Notes: generated by a model from the letters alone, not told the origin. Numbered from the stretch's first letter, positions 24,142-34,500 are shown. The stretch is DNA of 64,000 nt from CAZKKF01 sp964553285 (GCA_964553285.1 CAZKKF010000001.1:44586-108585), one strand, 5' to 3'. Translations and numbers: made by a program.

Positions 24142-24843
24142 TTATTGCGAATCACTCTGTGCCGCCTTATCCGCTTCCGCTTTTTCTTTTTCTGCTTTCC
24201 AGATTGCTATGCGGGGGATTAGTTTTTCCATGTCCTCAATGCTCTTAAAGCCGTAATAGACATCATCTCCCACTACCAGAGCAGGTAGTTCGTTCTTGAC
24301 CTTATTTATGGCAATGAGTGTTTCCATGGCAGATACCTCCAAGTTGTAATCAAATGAATATACTCGCAGATCGGGGTAGTCTTCTCGTAGCTTGGTTAGT
24401 ACATAGCCTTGTCTGTCGCAGTCGCTACAGCCGCTTCCGTAAAAATAGATGACAGGCACGCTTCGCTCGCCGCACTTCTCATTGACTCTCTTGGCAAGGA
24501 GATAGTCTTTTATCTGGAGCAGGGAATAGTTTTTCTTGAGCACCATCACTTCGGGGTCGTTTGCTCCGCGCGTGTTTTCTGTGAACATCAGTTTTTCTCC
24601 GAGGAAAGAAAGTTCTCTTGAGAGTATTGTGTTGCCAACCTCTCTGCATGAGAACTCTTCAAGCAGGGCAGAGCGCACTTCGGATGAAAGCATGTCTATG
24701 GCTATGCCGTCCTGTATGAGGCGCAGATCGGCCATGCGCCTCTCGCTTAGGCGGTTTGATATTGAAAGGGCCGTAAAGAATATTATGGCCGTAATGACAA
24801 AAGCGTATATGTATTTTCTCCAGTCCAGGGGTTGTCTTTGCAT
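24142..24843 (-). CDS. Membrane-anchored thioredoxin-fold protein
   Basis: 233 aa. A transmembrane helix (about 11-29) is followed by a helical region (35-125) and a thioredoxin-like domain with redox motif CSDC (Cys139, Cys142) after VPVIYFYGSG, and the cis-Pro strand LPALVV. A charged Lys/Glu-rich tail ends it. It probably acts in disulfide chemistry on the outer face of the membrane. It lies 4 nt after the GT2 gene in the same orientation, so the two are likely cotranscribed. Confidence 0.85.
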   Translation of the reverse strand: MQRQPLDWRKYIYAFVITAIIFFTALSISNRLSERRMADLRLIQDGIAIDMLSSEVRSALLEEFSCREVGNTILSRELSFLGEKLMFTENTRGANDPEVMVLKKNYSLLQIKDYLLAKRVNEKCGERSVPVIYFYGSGCSDCDRQGYVLTKLREDYPDLRVYSFDYNLEVSAMETLIAINKVKNELPALVVGDDVYYGFKSIEDMEKLIPRIAIWKAEKEKAEADKAAQSDSQ

Positions 24844-24847
24844 TGAT

Positions 24848-26086
24848 TTATCGCCAACTTATCTTCTTTGACAGGGCGGTGTTGTATACCGCTCTGCCGA
24901 GCCAAAAAGGCACCAGAAAGCCGTATAGAAAGAGAAAGTACAGTATGTCGCGGGAAAATACAAATCTGCCGTCAGTCATTCTTCTTGCTATATAGAGGAT
25001 GGCTATTGCGAGGAATAACACCGCCAATGTGATGAGTGCCTGCGAACTTGTATTAATGAAGAACCAGTCAAAAGAAAAGCCGTCTCTAATGCTTGGCAGG
25101 CCTGTTATGGCGAGCCTCTCCATGGTGCTGTAGGTGTTTCTCAACATGGAAACCGTTATGATAGAAAACATAAATATGGCGGAGAATACAGACAATATTG
25201 CCAATGGCAATATAAGGAGGCCTATATCTCCGTACTTTCTGCGGAAAAGCATGGAGCGGTAGTCCAGGACATTGTTCAGAAAGCCGTAAGACCAGCGTAG
25301 GCGCTGGGTGTACAGGGTATTGATATTTTTTGGCCCCACTGTATATACGAAAGCATCGTGGGCATTTTCTATCTTGTGGTGGTGGCTTTGCATCCTTAGA
25401 GCCAGCTCAAAGTCTTCGGTGTGGTGCGCGTGCTTATATCCGCCAAGAGTGCGAAACACTTCCGTTCTGAATATGGAAAAAGGTCCGGGGGTAACATATA
25501 TGGCGCCCATAAAAGAGAGCATTTTTCTGGTGAATACGCCCCAGGTGTACTCTATCTTTTGTATCCTCTGTATTATTGTTTTCGGCTCGTGAATGACTAT
25601 CGCCGGGGTTACGGCCATGACTTCGGGGTTTTCAAAACGGGATACTATTCTCTTTAGGGATTTTTCGTGGGCAAAAGAGTCTGCATCAAGGCATCCTGCA
25701 AGCTCTCCTTTGGCCTTGGACAGGCCGAAGTTTAGCGCAGTGTGTTTGCCCCCGTTTTCTTTGGAGTATATGTATATGCTCGGCATCTCTTCGTATTTTT
25801 TTAGCGCTTCCAGTGTGCCGTCGGTGGAGCCGTCATTGACTACTATTATTTCCAAGCTTTCTTTGGGGTAGTCCAGATCAAGGAGGGAGTCTAAGGTTTT
25901 TGCTACGGTCTTCTCTTCGTTGAAGCAGGGCACTATTACGCTAACCAATGGGTAGTGTGCCGGAGAAAAATCGCCGCGGGCCTTGTCCTCCTTCAGAATA
26001 TGCCTTTTTTCTATATAAGTGATGAGAAGAAAAACCTCAAAAAAGAGGGAAGTGAAAAGGACTGAATGTATGATTATGTCGCTCAC
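24848..26086 (-). CDS. Processive family 2 glycosyltransferase, membrane
   Basis: 412 aa. An N-terminal membrane helix (about 5-24) precedes a GT2 domain: SVIVPCFNEEKTV, VVNDGSTDGT, DADSF (the DxD-type metal site), TEDFEL (the catalytic TED), and QRLRW (the QxxRW product-binding motif). Three or so membrane helices fill residues 290-400. This architecture is shared with PgaC/IcaA and hyaluronan-type synthases, which polymerise and export polysaccharide. The product sugar is unknown. The start is GTG at 26086, with a TATAAT-type box about 26 nt upstream on the minus strand. Confidence 0.92.
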   Translation of the reverse strand: MSDIIIHSVLFTSLFFEVFLLITYIEKRHILKEDKARGDFSPAHYPLVSVIVPCFNEEKTVAKTLDSLLDLDYPKESLEIIVVNDGSTDGTLEALKKYEEMPSIYIYSKENGGKHTALNFGLSKAKGELAGCLDADSFAHEKSLKRIVSRFENPEVMAVTPAIVIHEPKTIIQRIQKIEYTWGVFTRKMLSFMGAIYVTPGPFSIFRTEVFRTLGGYKHAHHTEDFELALRMQSHHHKIENAHDAFVYTVGPKNINTLYTQRLRWSYGFLNNVLDYRSMLFRRKYGDIGLLILPLAILSVFSAIFMFSIITVSMLRNTYSTMERLAITGLPSIRDGFSFDWFFINTSSQALITLAVLFLAIAILYIARRMTDGRFVFSRDILYFLFLYGFLVPFWLGRAVYNTALSKKISWR

Positions 26087-26203
26087 GGCAGTAGGCTTAT
26101 GGCCGAAGAATTATACCCCAAAACAGCCCAAAAACAATGCAGGCCGGAGTATTCTATTGGGTGATGAAAATGCCTCTGTTTTGGCGTATAATGCCCTGTA
26201 TCA

Positions 26204-27346
26204 ATGAGGAAAACATATACAGCAATAGAAGGCCAGGAAGCTTTGAAAGCCCACTTGTCTTCTCGTACCGACACTGAAGCACGAAGGATGGAGAGATACT
26301 TGTCTATGCCGGATCTTTCTCGTTTGCCGGGGAATCCTCTTAATGAACTTGTGGGAAGGGTGCTTGCTCTGCCGGCTTTTGCCGATTTTGACATAGTGGA
26401 TACTCCTGAAATAGTACCCGTTGATGTCAGTTTTGACCTTTTTGATTTTGCTCCAAATCATCCCGCGCGTAGCAAGTCCGATACTTATTATGCTGATGAT
26501 TCCAATATTTTGCGCACGCATACCACTATCATGTGGTACTACCACCTGCAGGAAGAAGAAGTGCGCGAACGTATGGCTCGCAATGAGCCCGTAGGATGTT
26601 TCTCTTTTGGCAAGGTCTATCGCAAGGACGAGATAGACAGACACCACATGAACGTCTTCCACCAGATAGACGGTTGGTATCTCGCTCCAAAAGACAAGGA
26701 GAAGATAGGGGATGAGGAACTAAAGAAAGTGCTCATGGATGTGGCCAGGGCCGCTTTTGGTAATGACGTAAAGTTTCGCTTCAATCCCGACACATTTCCG
26801 TACACTGATCCGTCTATTGAGATGGAGATAGATAAGGATGGAAAATGGATTGAAGTGCTTGGAAGCGGAGTGGTGAAGGGCAGCGTTTTGGACAAGCTCG
26901 GGGTGGATTCTTCCAAGTGGAATGGCTGGGCTTTCGGTTTTGGTCTTGAGCGCTTAGCTATCGTTTCTATGGATTTGCCTGATATAAGGCTTCTCTGGTC
27001 TGAGGATGAGCGCGTAAAGAAACAGTTGAAGCTTGGGCAGAAGTTTAAGGAAGTGAGCAAGTTTCCTCCGGCAATACGCGACATTTCTTTCATTGCGGGA
27101 GAAGGCTTTGTGCTAAATGATTATTTTGACGCTATCCGCGACATAGGCGGCGACAGCATGGAGGAAGTGGCAATGATAGACAGATACGAAAATGCCGAGA
27201 AGTTTGGAGCAGGCAAGACAAGCTACACCTTCCGCATAACTTATCGCGACTTAAACAAGACGCTTACAAGCGAAGAGGCAAACAGTCTTCATGCCCGCAT
27301 TGAGCAGATGACGCAGAAAGACTTCGGCGCGGAGCTAAGAATATGA
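26204..27346 (+). CDS. Single-chain phenylalanyl-tRNA synthetase (PheS core + FDX-ACB)
   Basis: 380 aa. The class II catalytic core matches PheS: FDFAPNHPARSKSDTYY (about 80-96), motif 2 VYRKDEIDRHHMNVFHQ (138-154) and motif 3 GWAFGFGLERLAI (241-253). The N-terminal tRNA-binding coiled-coil of bacterial PheS is missing. Residues about 287-380 are instead a ferredoxin-fold anticodon-binding domain, beginning KFPPAIRDISF and ending with RITYRDLNKTLT. That domain normally ends PheT. This is the mitochondrial FARS2 architecture, and no pheT follows. It overlaps the next gene by four bases (ATGA). Confidence 0.93.
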   Translation: MRKTYTAIEGQEALKAHLSSRTDTEARRMERYLSMPDLSRLPGNPLNELVGRVLALPAFADFDIVDTPEIVPVDVSFDLFDFAPNHPARSKSDTYYADDSNILRTHTTIMWYYHLQEEEVRERMARNEPVGCFSFGKVYRKDEIDRHHMNVFHQIDGWYLAPKDKEKIGDEELKKVLMDVARAAFGNDVKFRFNPDTFPYTDPSIEMEIDKDGKWIEVLGSGVVKGSVLDKLGVDSSKWNGWAFGFGLERLAIVSMDLPDIRLLWSEDERVKKQLKLGQKFKEVSKFPPAIRDISFIAGEGFVLNDYFDAIRDIGGDSMEEVAMIDRYENAEKFGAGKTSYTFRITYRDLNKTLTSEEANSLHARIEQMTQKDFGAELRI

Positions 27347-28005
27347 GCAACTGGATTTACAGAGTGGGCCTCTCTGAAAGCGAGGTAGAGGAGGATGCGC
27401 TCAAAAAAGCCGGTTTGAATTATCGCGTTGTGAACCCTCGTGAGCAGATGGTCGCTTCTGCAAAGAGTGTCTTGGGAAAGCCATACAAGCGTGGGGCAAG
27501 CGTGCTAAAAGACGCACCGGAAGCATTTGATTGCTCTTCGCTTGTGGCCTGGTTGGCAGTAGAAGCAGGGTTGGCTATACCGCGTATTACGATAGATCAA
27601 TATGTTTTTTCCAAAAGAATTGAGGAGAAAGATTTGCAACCGGGAGATTTAATCTTTTCCAACACTGGGCAAATTATTCATACCGAAGGCTCGTATTACT
27701 CACAAGTGTTAGGCAGGGAAGTAAAAGAAGTTCCTATCCGCACCGAAACTCTGGAATACCTACCTGGGACGAAGGTACCGGAAGGTGTAGATCATGCCGG
27801 TATATATGTTGGCGATCGCGAAGTTCTTCACGCGACCAAGAGCAGAGGGGTGATTATTGAAAGGTTGAGCGAAAGCCAAGGATTTCAAAATACCATAGGC
27901 TATGGGCGAATCATAAACCACGAAGGAAGGCGGTTTGTAGTTGAAATCCCCCAAGACAAACCAGAGCTTCGGGACAAGGAAAAACTGATTGCATTTATTG
28001 GCTAA
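27343..28005 (+). CDS. NlpC/P60 family cysteine peptidase, no signal peptide
   Basis: 220 aa. An unassigned N-terminal part (1-35) is followed by an NlpC/P60 domain: Cys64 in FDCSSLVAW, LQPGDLIF, His151 in VDHAGIYVG, and His163 in VLHATKSRGV. Members cut peptidoglycan stem peptides or related amide/thioester bonds. No signal peptide or membrane helix is visible, so the protein seems cytosolic, which is unusual for a wall hydrolase. The start overlaps the PheRS stop by ATGA, implying translational coupling to a tRNA synthetase. Confidence 0.88.
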   Translation: MSNWIYRVGLSESEVEEDALKKAGLNYRVVNPREQMVASAKSVLGKPYKRGASVLKDAPEAFDCSSLVAWLAVEAGLAIPRITIDQYVFSKRIEEKDLQPGDLIFSNTGQIIHTEGSYYSQVLGREVKEVPIRTETLEYLPGTKVPEGVDHAGIYVGDREVLHATKSRGVIIERLSESQGFQNTIGYGRIINHEGRRFVVEIPQDKPELRDKEKLIAFIG

Positions 28006-28030
28006 AAAGCTTCCTTTAGAGCTTCAAATT

Positions 28031-28046
28031 TGCTATAATGGGGAGG
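28031..28046 (+). promoter_or_regulatory. Extended -10 and Shine-Dalgarno of gyrB
   Basis: TGC-TATAAT (28031-28039) is directly followed by GGGGAGG (28040-28046), 10 nt before the ATG. gyrB is one of the few housekeeping genes here with a recognisable Shine-Dalgarno. Confidence 0.55.
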
Positions 28047-28056
28047 TTATATCCGT

Positions 28057-30117
28057 ATGGCAAAAGAGGAAAAAAACAAGAAAAAAGCCTCCAATTACAG
28101 CGCTGAATCCATCACCGTACTTGAGGGTCTGGAGCCGGTAAGAAAAAGGCCCGGAATGTATATCGGCACTACCGGCCCGGACGGTCTCCACCACCTCATT
28201 TGGGAAGTTTTTGACAACTCCCGCGACGAAGCCATGGGCGGCTTTGCCGATGATATTGAAGTGGCTCTCTTGCCGGGCAACATTATCCGCGTGGTGGACA
28301 ACGGCCGCGGCATTCCCGTGGATACGCACAAACAGACAAAAGTCTCCGCTCTTGAAACCATAATGACCACGCTTCACGCTGGAGGAAAGTTTGGCGGCGA
28401 AGGGTACAAGGTGTCGGGAGGCCTCCACGGTGTGGGTGCTTCTGTGGTGAACGCGCTTTCCACCGAGATGGGAGTGATAGTGCACCGAGACGGCGGAGTC
28501 TTTACCCAGGAGTACAGCCGCGGCAAGAAAAAGGCGGCGGTCAAAAAGATAGGCTCATCCAAGCTTCATGGCACCATAGTTTACTTCTCTCCCGATCCTG
28601 AGATATTTCAGGAGACGGATTTTGATTTTAATCGCATCGTAAGCCACTTGCGTCAGCAGGCGTACCTCGTCAAAGGCATGAGGATAGCAGTCATTGATGC
28701 CCGCGAATGGGACGGCAAGATAAGGGATAAGGAAGTATTTTATCTGCGCGAGCTTGATTTGGACGTGCCTTCAATGGGTTTTTACTTTGAAGGAGGGCTT
28801 TTGTCTTTGGTGAAGTTTCAAAACTCTTTCCATAAGCCAATCCACAAAAACGTTTTCTACGTAGAAAAGCCTGTCAACGAATACGAGTCTGTGGAGCTTT
28901 CTCTGCAATACGTTGACGACATCTCCGCGCGTATCCTGCCTTTTGCCAACAACACCTACAATAGCGAGGGCGGTACTCACATAACTGGCTTCAAGACTGC
29001 CCTTACGAGGACGCTCAACAACTACGCCAAAAAAGGCAGCTCTTCCAAGGACAGCGAAGAAAACTTTACGGGAGAAGATGTGCTTGAAGGCCTTACCGCC
29101 GTGGTATCCGTAAAGCTTCGCGAAATACAGTTTGAAGGCCAGACCAAAGCCAAGCTTGGCACCGTGGAGGCCAAGGGAATGGTGGAGAGCGTATTCGGAG
29201 AAGCCTTTTCCGATTGGCTTGAAGAGCATCCGGAAGACGGACGCGCCATCATAAACAAAGTAACTCTTGCTCTCAAGGCAAGAAAGGCCGCCAAGGCCGC
29301 CAAGGACTCTGTGCTTCGTAAGGGCGCTCTTGAAGGCATGACTTTGCCGGGCAAGCTCGCAGACTGCCAGACCAAGTCTGCAGAGGAGTCTGAGCTTTTC
29401 ATAGTGGAGGGAGATTCCGCAGGCGGTACCGCCAAGATGGGCCGCGATCGCCGCACCCAGGCTATTTTGCCTCTGCGCGGAAAGATACTAAACATAGAAA
29501 GAGCGCGCCTGGACAGGATGCTTGCCAGCGAGCAGATAAGGAACCTCGTGGTGGCTTTGGGTACGGCTATCAGCGATACGTTTGATATGAGCAAATTGCG
29601 ATACCACAAGATAATAATCGCTACAGATGCCGATGTGGATGGTGCCCATATTAGGACGCTTCTTCTGACTCTTTTCTACAGGTTTTTCAGACCGCTCATA
29701 GAGAGCGGCCATATCTATATCGCCCAGCCGCCGCTTTATAAAATCAAGAAGGGAAGCGAAATACTCTACGCATACACCGATGAAGAAAAAGTAAAGATAG
29801 TGGGCAAGGAGCAGGCTATAGAAGCATCGCAGACCGAAGATGCACCGGACGAAGCGGAAGGGGACGAGGCCGAAGAGAAGCCCCAGGCCAAGGCTCAAAA
29901 GAAAATATCCATTCAGCGATACAAAGGATTGGGAGAGATGAACGCCGAAGAACTATGGGAGACCACCATGGATCCGGCCGCTCGTGTTTTGAAAAAAGTA
30001 AATATAGAAGACGCCCAGGAGGCGGACAAGGTATTTGATATACTGATGGGTACCGACGTGCCTGCTCGCAAGTCTTTCATCCAGTCAAACGCACAGCTCG
30101 CGAATATAGACGTTTAG
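28057..30117 (+). CDS. gyrB: DNA gyrase subunit B
   Basis: 686 aa. The GHKL ATPase domain shows EVFDNSRDEA, NGRGIPVD and GGLHGVGASVVNALS. The TOPRIM domain has EGDSAGG and DADVDGAHI, with the metal-binding Asp/Glu residues. RYKGLGEMN closes the protein's conserved C-terminus. It works with GyrA, which is not in the window, to supercoil DNA. A short acidic insert rich in Glu/Ala precedes RYKGLGEMN. ParE is possible but the motif set and length fit GyrB. It overlaps the convergent pspC stop by 4 nt. Confidence 0.94.
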   Translation: MAKEEKNKKKASNYSAESITVLEGLEPVRKRPGMYIGTTGPDGLHHLIWEVFDNSRDEAMGGFADDIEVALLPGNIIRVVDNGRGIPVDTHKQTKVSALETIMTTLHAGGKFGGEGYKVSGGLHGVGASVVNALSTEMGVIVHRDGGVFTQEYSRGKKKAAVKKIGSSKLHGTIVYFSPDPEIFQETDFDFNRIVSHLRQQAYLVKGMRIAVIDAREWDGKIRDKEVFYLRELDLDVPSMGFYFEGGLLSLVKFQNSFHKPIHKNVFYVEKPVNEYESVELSLQYVDDISARILPFANNTYNSEGGTHITGFKTALTRTLNNYAKKGSSSKDSEENFTGEDVLEGLTAVVSVKLREIQFEGQTKAKLGTVEAKGMVESVFGEAFSDWLEEHPEDGRAIINKVTLALKARKAAKAAKDSVLRKGALEGMTLPGKLADCQTKSAEESELFIVEGDSAGGTAKMGRDRRTQAILPLRGKILNIERARLDRMLASEQIRNLVVALGTAISDTFDMSKLRYHKIIIATDADVDGAHIRTLLLTLFYRFFRPLIESGHIYIAQPPLYKIKKGSEILYAYTDEEKVKIVGKEQAIEASQTEDAPDEAEGDEAEEKPQAKAQKKISIQRYKGLGEMNAEELWETTMDPAARVLKKVNIEDAQEADKVFDILMGTDVPARKSFIQSNAQLANIDV

Positions 30118-30314
30118 GAAGCGCTCTCTTTCTTTTTGGGCACTATAAGGGCGGCAACAACGTAGCCTATTATTGCGGGTACTATAGCCGTGCAAACACC
30201 TACAAATATGTAGGCCAAGCGAAGTATTACCGGATCAACGTCAAAATACTCTCCCAGTCCCCCGAGCACTCCGCTTAGCACTTTGTTGTTCTCGCTTTTG
30301 TATAGTCTTTTCAT
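30114..30314 (-). CDS. PspC-domain membrane protein
   Basis: 66 aa, a single PspC domain: LYKSENNKVLSGVLGGLGEYF, DPVILRLAY, then a transmembrane helix (about 33-57) and a Lys-rich end. PspC proteins relate to membrane-stress responses in other bacteria; the role here is unknown. The -10 TATAAT (30321-30326, with TGG before it) ends 6 nt from the ATG, predicting a leaderless mRNA. It overlaps the gyrB end by 4 nt, tail to tail. Confidence 0.88.
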   Translation of the reverse strand: MKRLYKSENNKVLSGVLGGLGEYFDVDPVILRLAYIFVGVCTAIVPAIIGYVVAALIVPKKKESAS

Positions 30315-30321
30315 ATTTTTA

Positions 30322-31554
30322 TTATACCAGCCTGCTCTTGGCGGCTATTTCCTCTTTTAATCTTGCTGTGAACCCCTCAATCCCCGCGCCTTCAATCTTA
30401 TCGCCGTTTCTTGCCTCAGCCGTAACGGTGTTTGAATCTCTTTCCTTGTCTCCGATTATGATAGCGTAGGGGACTTTTTCCGTCTTGGCGTTTCTTATCT
30501 TCTTGCCCAGTGATTCGCTTGATTCATCAAGCTCCGCTCGTATGCCGGATACTTTCAGGTTTTCTAATACCTTTGAAGCGTAATCAAAGTGCCCTTCGCC
30601 TATAGGCAATACTTTTACCTGCACGGGAGAGAGCCAGAGAGGAAAGGCTCCTCCAAGGTGCTCAATAATGATTGATAGGAAGCGCTCAAGCGATCCCATG
30701 ATAGCGGCATGAATCATTACTATGCGCTCTTTTTCTCCTTTCTCGTTGACGCAGGTCAGGTCAAAACGCTCCGGCATGTTCATATCCAACTGTATTGTGG
30801 CCACCTGCCATTCACGGCCCAATGAGTCCTTGGCCATGAAATCTATTTTGGGGCCATAAAAGGCTGCTTCTCCTACACCGTCAAAAGTTTCAGCACCCTT
30901 TTCTTTTGCGATTTCGCGCAACGCATCTTCGGCCTTTTGCCATCGGGATTTGTTTCCTAGATAATTTTCCGGATGCTCGGGGTCGTGCAAAGACAGCCTT
31001 ATTTTGTCCAAGCTGAATCCAAATGCGCTGTAAAAATCCATTACGATATCCCAAATCTTTATAAACTCTTCTTTTACCTGGTGCTCTCTGCAGAAAACGT
31101 GCGCATCATCCTGAGCGAAAGCTCTGGTGCGCGAAAGGCCGTTGAGCTCTCCGCTCTGCTCGTCTCTATAGCACATGGTGGTGTTGGCGTATCTTTGAGG
31201 AAGTTCTTTGTATGAATGGGGACGTCTCGCATAGATTTGAGTATGATGAGGGCAGTTCATGGGCTTCATGGCAAACTCATGCCCCTCTCTTGTGGTTACG
31301 CGAAATAGGTCGTCTTTGAACTTGTCCCAATGACCGCTTTTTTCATACAAGTCTTTTTTTGTGAGGTGGGGAATCTCAACTTTTTCGTAGTTGTGTTTCT
31401 TACGCAAATCCCACACGAAACCATCCAGCAGATGGCGGAGCATCGTGCCCTTTGGGGTCCAAAGAGGAAGTCCACTGCCTACTAAATCCGAGAAAACAAA
31501 CAAATCAAGCTCCTTGCCGAGCCTCTTATGGTCTTTTTCTGACATCTCTTGCAT
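30322..31554 (-). CDS. thrS: Threonyl-tRNA synthetase lacking TGS and editing domains
   Basis: 410 aa against about 640 in E. coli. It starts directly at the catalytic core (ELDLFVFSDLVGSGLPLW) and has class II motifs and zinc ligands in MNCPHH and the later His residues (DDAHVF; MIHAAIMGS). A C-terminal anticodon-binding domain covers about 310-400. The N-terminal TGS and editing (N2) domains that remove Ser-tRNA-Thr are absent. The start follows extended -10 TGA-TAGTAT (31562-31567) by 7 nt, which rules out a longer N-terminus. Confidence 0.95.
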   Translation of the reverse strand: MQEMSEKDHKRLGKELDLFVFSDLVGSGLPLWTPKGTMLRHLLDGFVWDLRKKHNYEKVEIPHLTKKDLYEKSGHWDKFKDDLFRVTTREGHEFAMKPMNCPHHTQIYARRPHSYKELPQRYANTTMCYRDEQSGELNGLSRTRAFAQDDAHVFCREHQVKEEFIKIWDIVMDFYSAFGFSLDKIRLSLHDPEHPENYLGNKSRWQKAEDALREIAKEKGAETFDGVGEAAFYGPKIDFMAKDSLGREWQVATIQLDMNMPERFDLTCVNEKGEKERIVMIHAAIMGSLERFLSIIIEHLGGAFPLWLSPVQVKVLPIGEGHFDYASKVLENLKVSGIRAELDESSESLGKKIRNAKTEKVPYAIIIGDKERDSNTVTAEARNGDKIEGAGIEGFTARLKEEIAAKSRLV

Positions 31555-31598
31555 GACAGCAATACTATCAATAAAACGAAGCAGGGGAAAGGGCGAGC

Positions 31599-34500
31599 CT
31601 ATAATATCTTGGCTTCGTCTATCACGATGGATTTTTCGCCGTTTCTGACGGACACCTTGCCTTTTATCACCACGCAGTTGTCCGGCTTCAGTATCTCTTT
31701 CATTTCCGCATATATTCGCGAAAAGGCTACCACCTCAATAGTGCCGGTGAAATCACTCAAGGCTCCGAAGGCCATCAGGTCGCCTTTCTTTGTGGTTACC
31801 TCGCGCACAGAGTCTATGATGCCTGCAACAAGGGTGACGGAGCTGTCGGGTGCATCGGATATTATTTTTTCTACGGTAGTGCCGGTCTTTTGAATTCTTT
31901 CTCTGTACTTTTCCAGCGGATGTCCGGAAATATACAGCCCTAGCAGATCTTTTTCCCAGGCCAGCCTTTCATCCATCTCCGCCGGAGGGCTGTCCGCAAG
32001 GCGCAATTCCTCGTGCCCCTCTACATTGGAAAAGAGCGAGTCCTGGCTGTCTCCGCGATCCGCCGATTCTTTGTGGAACTGGAGAAGCAAGTCTATGTTT
32101 GCAAACATTTTGCCTCTCTCATCAAAGTTGTCCAGAGCGCCGGCTTTGATGAGCGCTTCCAGGGACTTTTTGTTTAGGTTCTTGTCCGGTATGCGGGTAA
32201 GAAAGTCCGCCAGACTGGTAAACTTGCCGCCCCGCTTCCTCTCATGGACTATGCTCTGGGCGATGCCCGCGCCGAAGTTTTTTATGGTGGTAAGCCCAAA
32301 CCTGATGGTGTCCGGCTTGCCTTCCTCTCTCACCACGGAGAATCCGCTGAAAGACTCATTGACGGAAGGGGGAAGCACAGGTATGCCCATGCGCTTGCTC
32401 TCCGCTATGTAAAGAGCGATGGTGTCCATGTTGCCGGACTCGGCCGTTAGGCTTGCCGACATGTATATGGCCGGAAAATTGGCCTTGAGGTATGCCGTGT
32501 GATACGCCACGCGGCCGTAGGAGGCGGAGTGAGCTTTGTTGAATCCGTAGGCGGCAAAAGGTTCTATCCAGCTCCACAGCTCCTTGGCCTTGCTCTCCTC
32601 CCAGCCGCTGTGCTCCACGCACCCTTTTATGAACTTCTCTTTTTGGGCGGCCATTTCCTCCGGTATTTTTTTGCCCACCGCCTTGCGGAACTTGTCCACT
32701 TCGCCCCAGGAATATCCGGCAATGTCTCTGGCAATCATCAGGAGGTCGTCCTGGTACACGAGCACGCCATAGCTTTTTTCTAGTATGGGCTTCAAGGCCG
32801 GATCAAGGTAGGAGACAAGTTCCGGATTGTGTTTGCACTCTATGTAAAGCGGGATGAATTGCATCGGCCCGGGGCGGTAAAGCGCCACCATAGCGTTTAT
32901 GTCGTGAATGGTAGATGGCTTTAGCTCCATCAGGAACTTTGTCATGGCCTCGCCGTTCAGCTGGAAGAGGCCTTCCGTCTCTCCGCGGGCAAGCATTTCA
33001 AAAGTTTTTTTATCGTCAAGGGGCACCTGGTCTATCTTCAGCTCAATATTTTCTATGGCGCGTATGCGGTCTATGGTGTCGGCGATGATGGAGAGGTTGC
33101 GAAGCCCCAGGAAGTCAAACTTGAGGAGTCCGGCTTCTTCTATGGAGTACATGTCGTACTGGGTGATGAGCTTGTTCTCGCCTTTTGTATCGTACTGAAG
33201 GGGAGTGAAGTCTCTTATGTCACTTGGCGCAATGACCACTCCGGCGGCATGCACCGAGATGTGCCTGGCACAGCCTTCAATCTTTTTGGCCATGTCTATT
33301 ATTGTCTTGGTCTCGCGGTCTTTTTCGTAAAGCGCTTTTAGCTCCGGGGTTATTTCCAGCGCGCGCTCTATGGTCATGGGAAAGCCCTGGGAGCCCATGG
33401 GAATGAGCTTTGCTATCTCGTCTCCCTTCTGGTACGAAAAGTTCAAAGCTCGCGCCACATCGCGCACAGACCCTCTTGCCATCATGGTGCCAAATGTACC
33501 AATCTGGGCCACTTTGTCGTTGCCGTATTTTTGTCTTGCATACTCAATCACCTCGTCGCGGCGGTTGTCGGCGAAGTCCATATCTATATCGGGCGCGGAC
33601 GGCCTGTCGGGGTTTAGGAATCTTTCAAAAGGCAATCCATACTCTATGGGGTGAAGGTCCGTGATGCCTGCAAGGAAGGTCACCATGGAGCCTGCCACGG
33701 AGCCTCTGATGTTTGTAAGTATTCCGTTTTCGTGCGCAAACCGGAGCAGATCTCCCACCACCAGGAAGTACGGCGAAAACTTTTTTTCGCCTATTATTTT
33801 GAGTTCATACTCAATGCGCTCTTTTATTTCCGGCGTTTCTTTTATGCCGCGCCTCTCAATGCCCTTATAGACTATGTCGCGCAGGGCTTCATCGGCGGTT
33901 TTGCCCTCCGGCATATCAAAGAGAGGGAAGACCCACGAGCCAAGCTCAAGCTCCAGGTTTATCCTCTCCACCAGACGCGCGTTGTTTGCCGCCGCTTCGG
34001 GATATTTTTCAAATCTTTTTTGCAGTTCGTCAGACGAGATAAAAGAAGAGTCCTCGTCTTCATCAAGGTTTGCCCTGTCGCTCCTGCCGCCGGAGGATTG
34101 CACAGAAAGCAGAGTATCGCGGGCCGGCTTGTCTTCCGGATGCATATAAAAAACATCGTGAGATGCCACAATGGGCAAGCCGTGTTCTTTGGCAAAAGAC
34201 ACAAGACCCGCCATGCGCTCGTCGTGCCCGGCCATCTCCGGATGCAAAGTGATTTCCGCAAAGAAGTTTTCCTTTCCAAAAATACCTCGATACTTTTCCG
34301 CTATCTCCTTGGCCTTGGCTGTGTCGCTCATGCGCAAAGCATTTGATAAAGCTCCGCCCATGGCGGGCATTATGGCTATGAGGCCTTCATGGTGTTCTTT
34401 AAGAAGCTCCATATCCACCCTGGGTTTGTAGTAGAAACCTTCTATATAAGATGCTGTTACTATTTTTAGCAGATTCTGGTAGCCGGTTTTGTTCTCCGCA

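Noticed and set aside
24085..24142. Missing HicA toxin next to the HicB-like gene
   Set aside because: The 57 nt downstream and about 100 nt upstream are too short and show no HicA-like reading frame.
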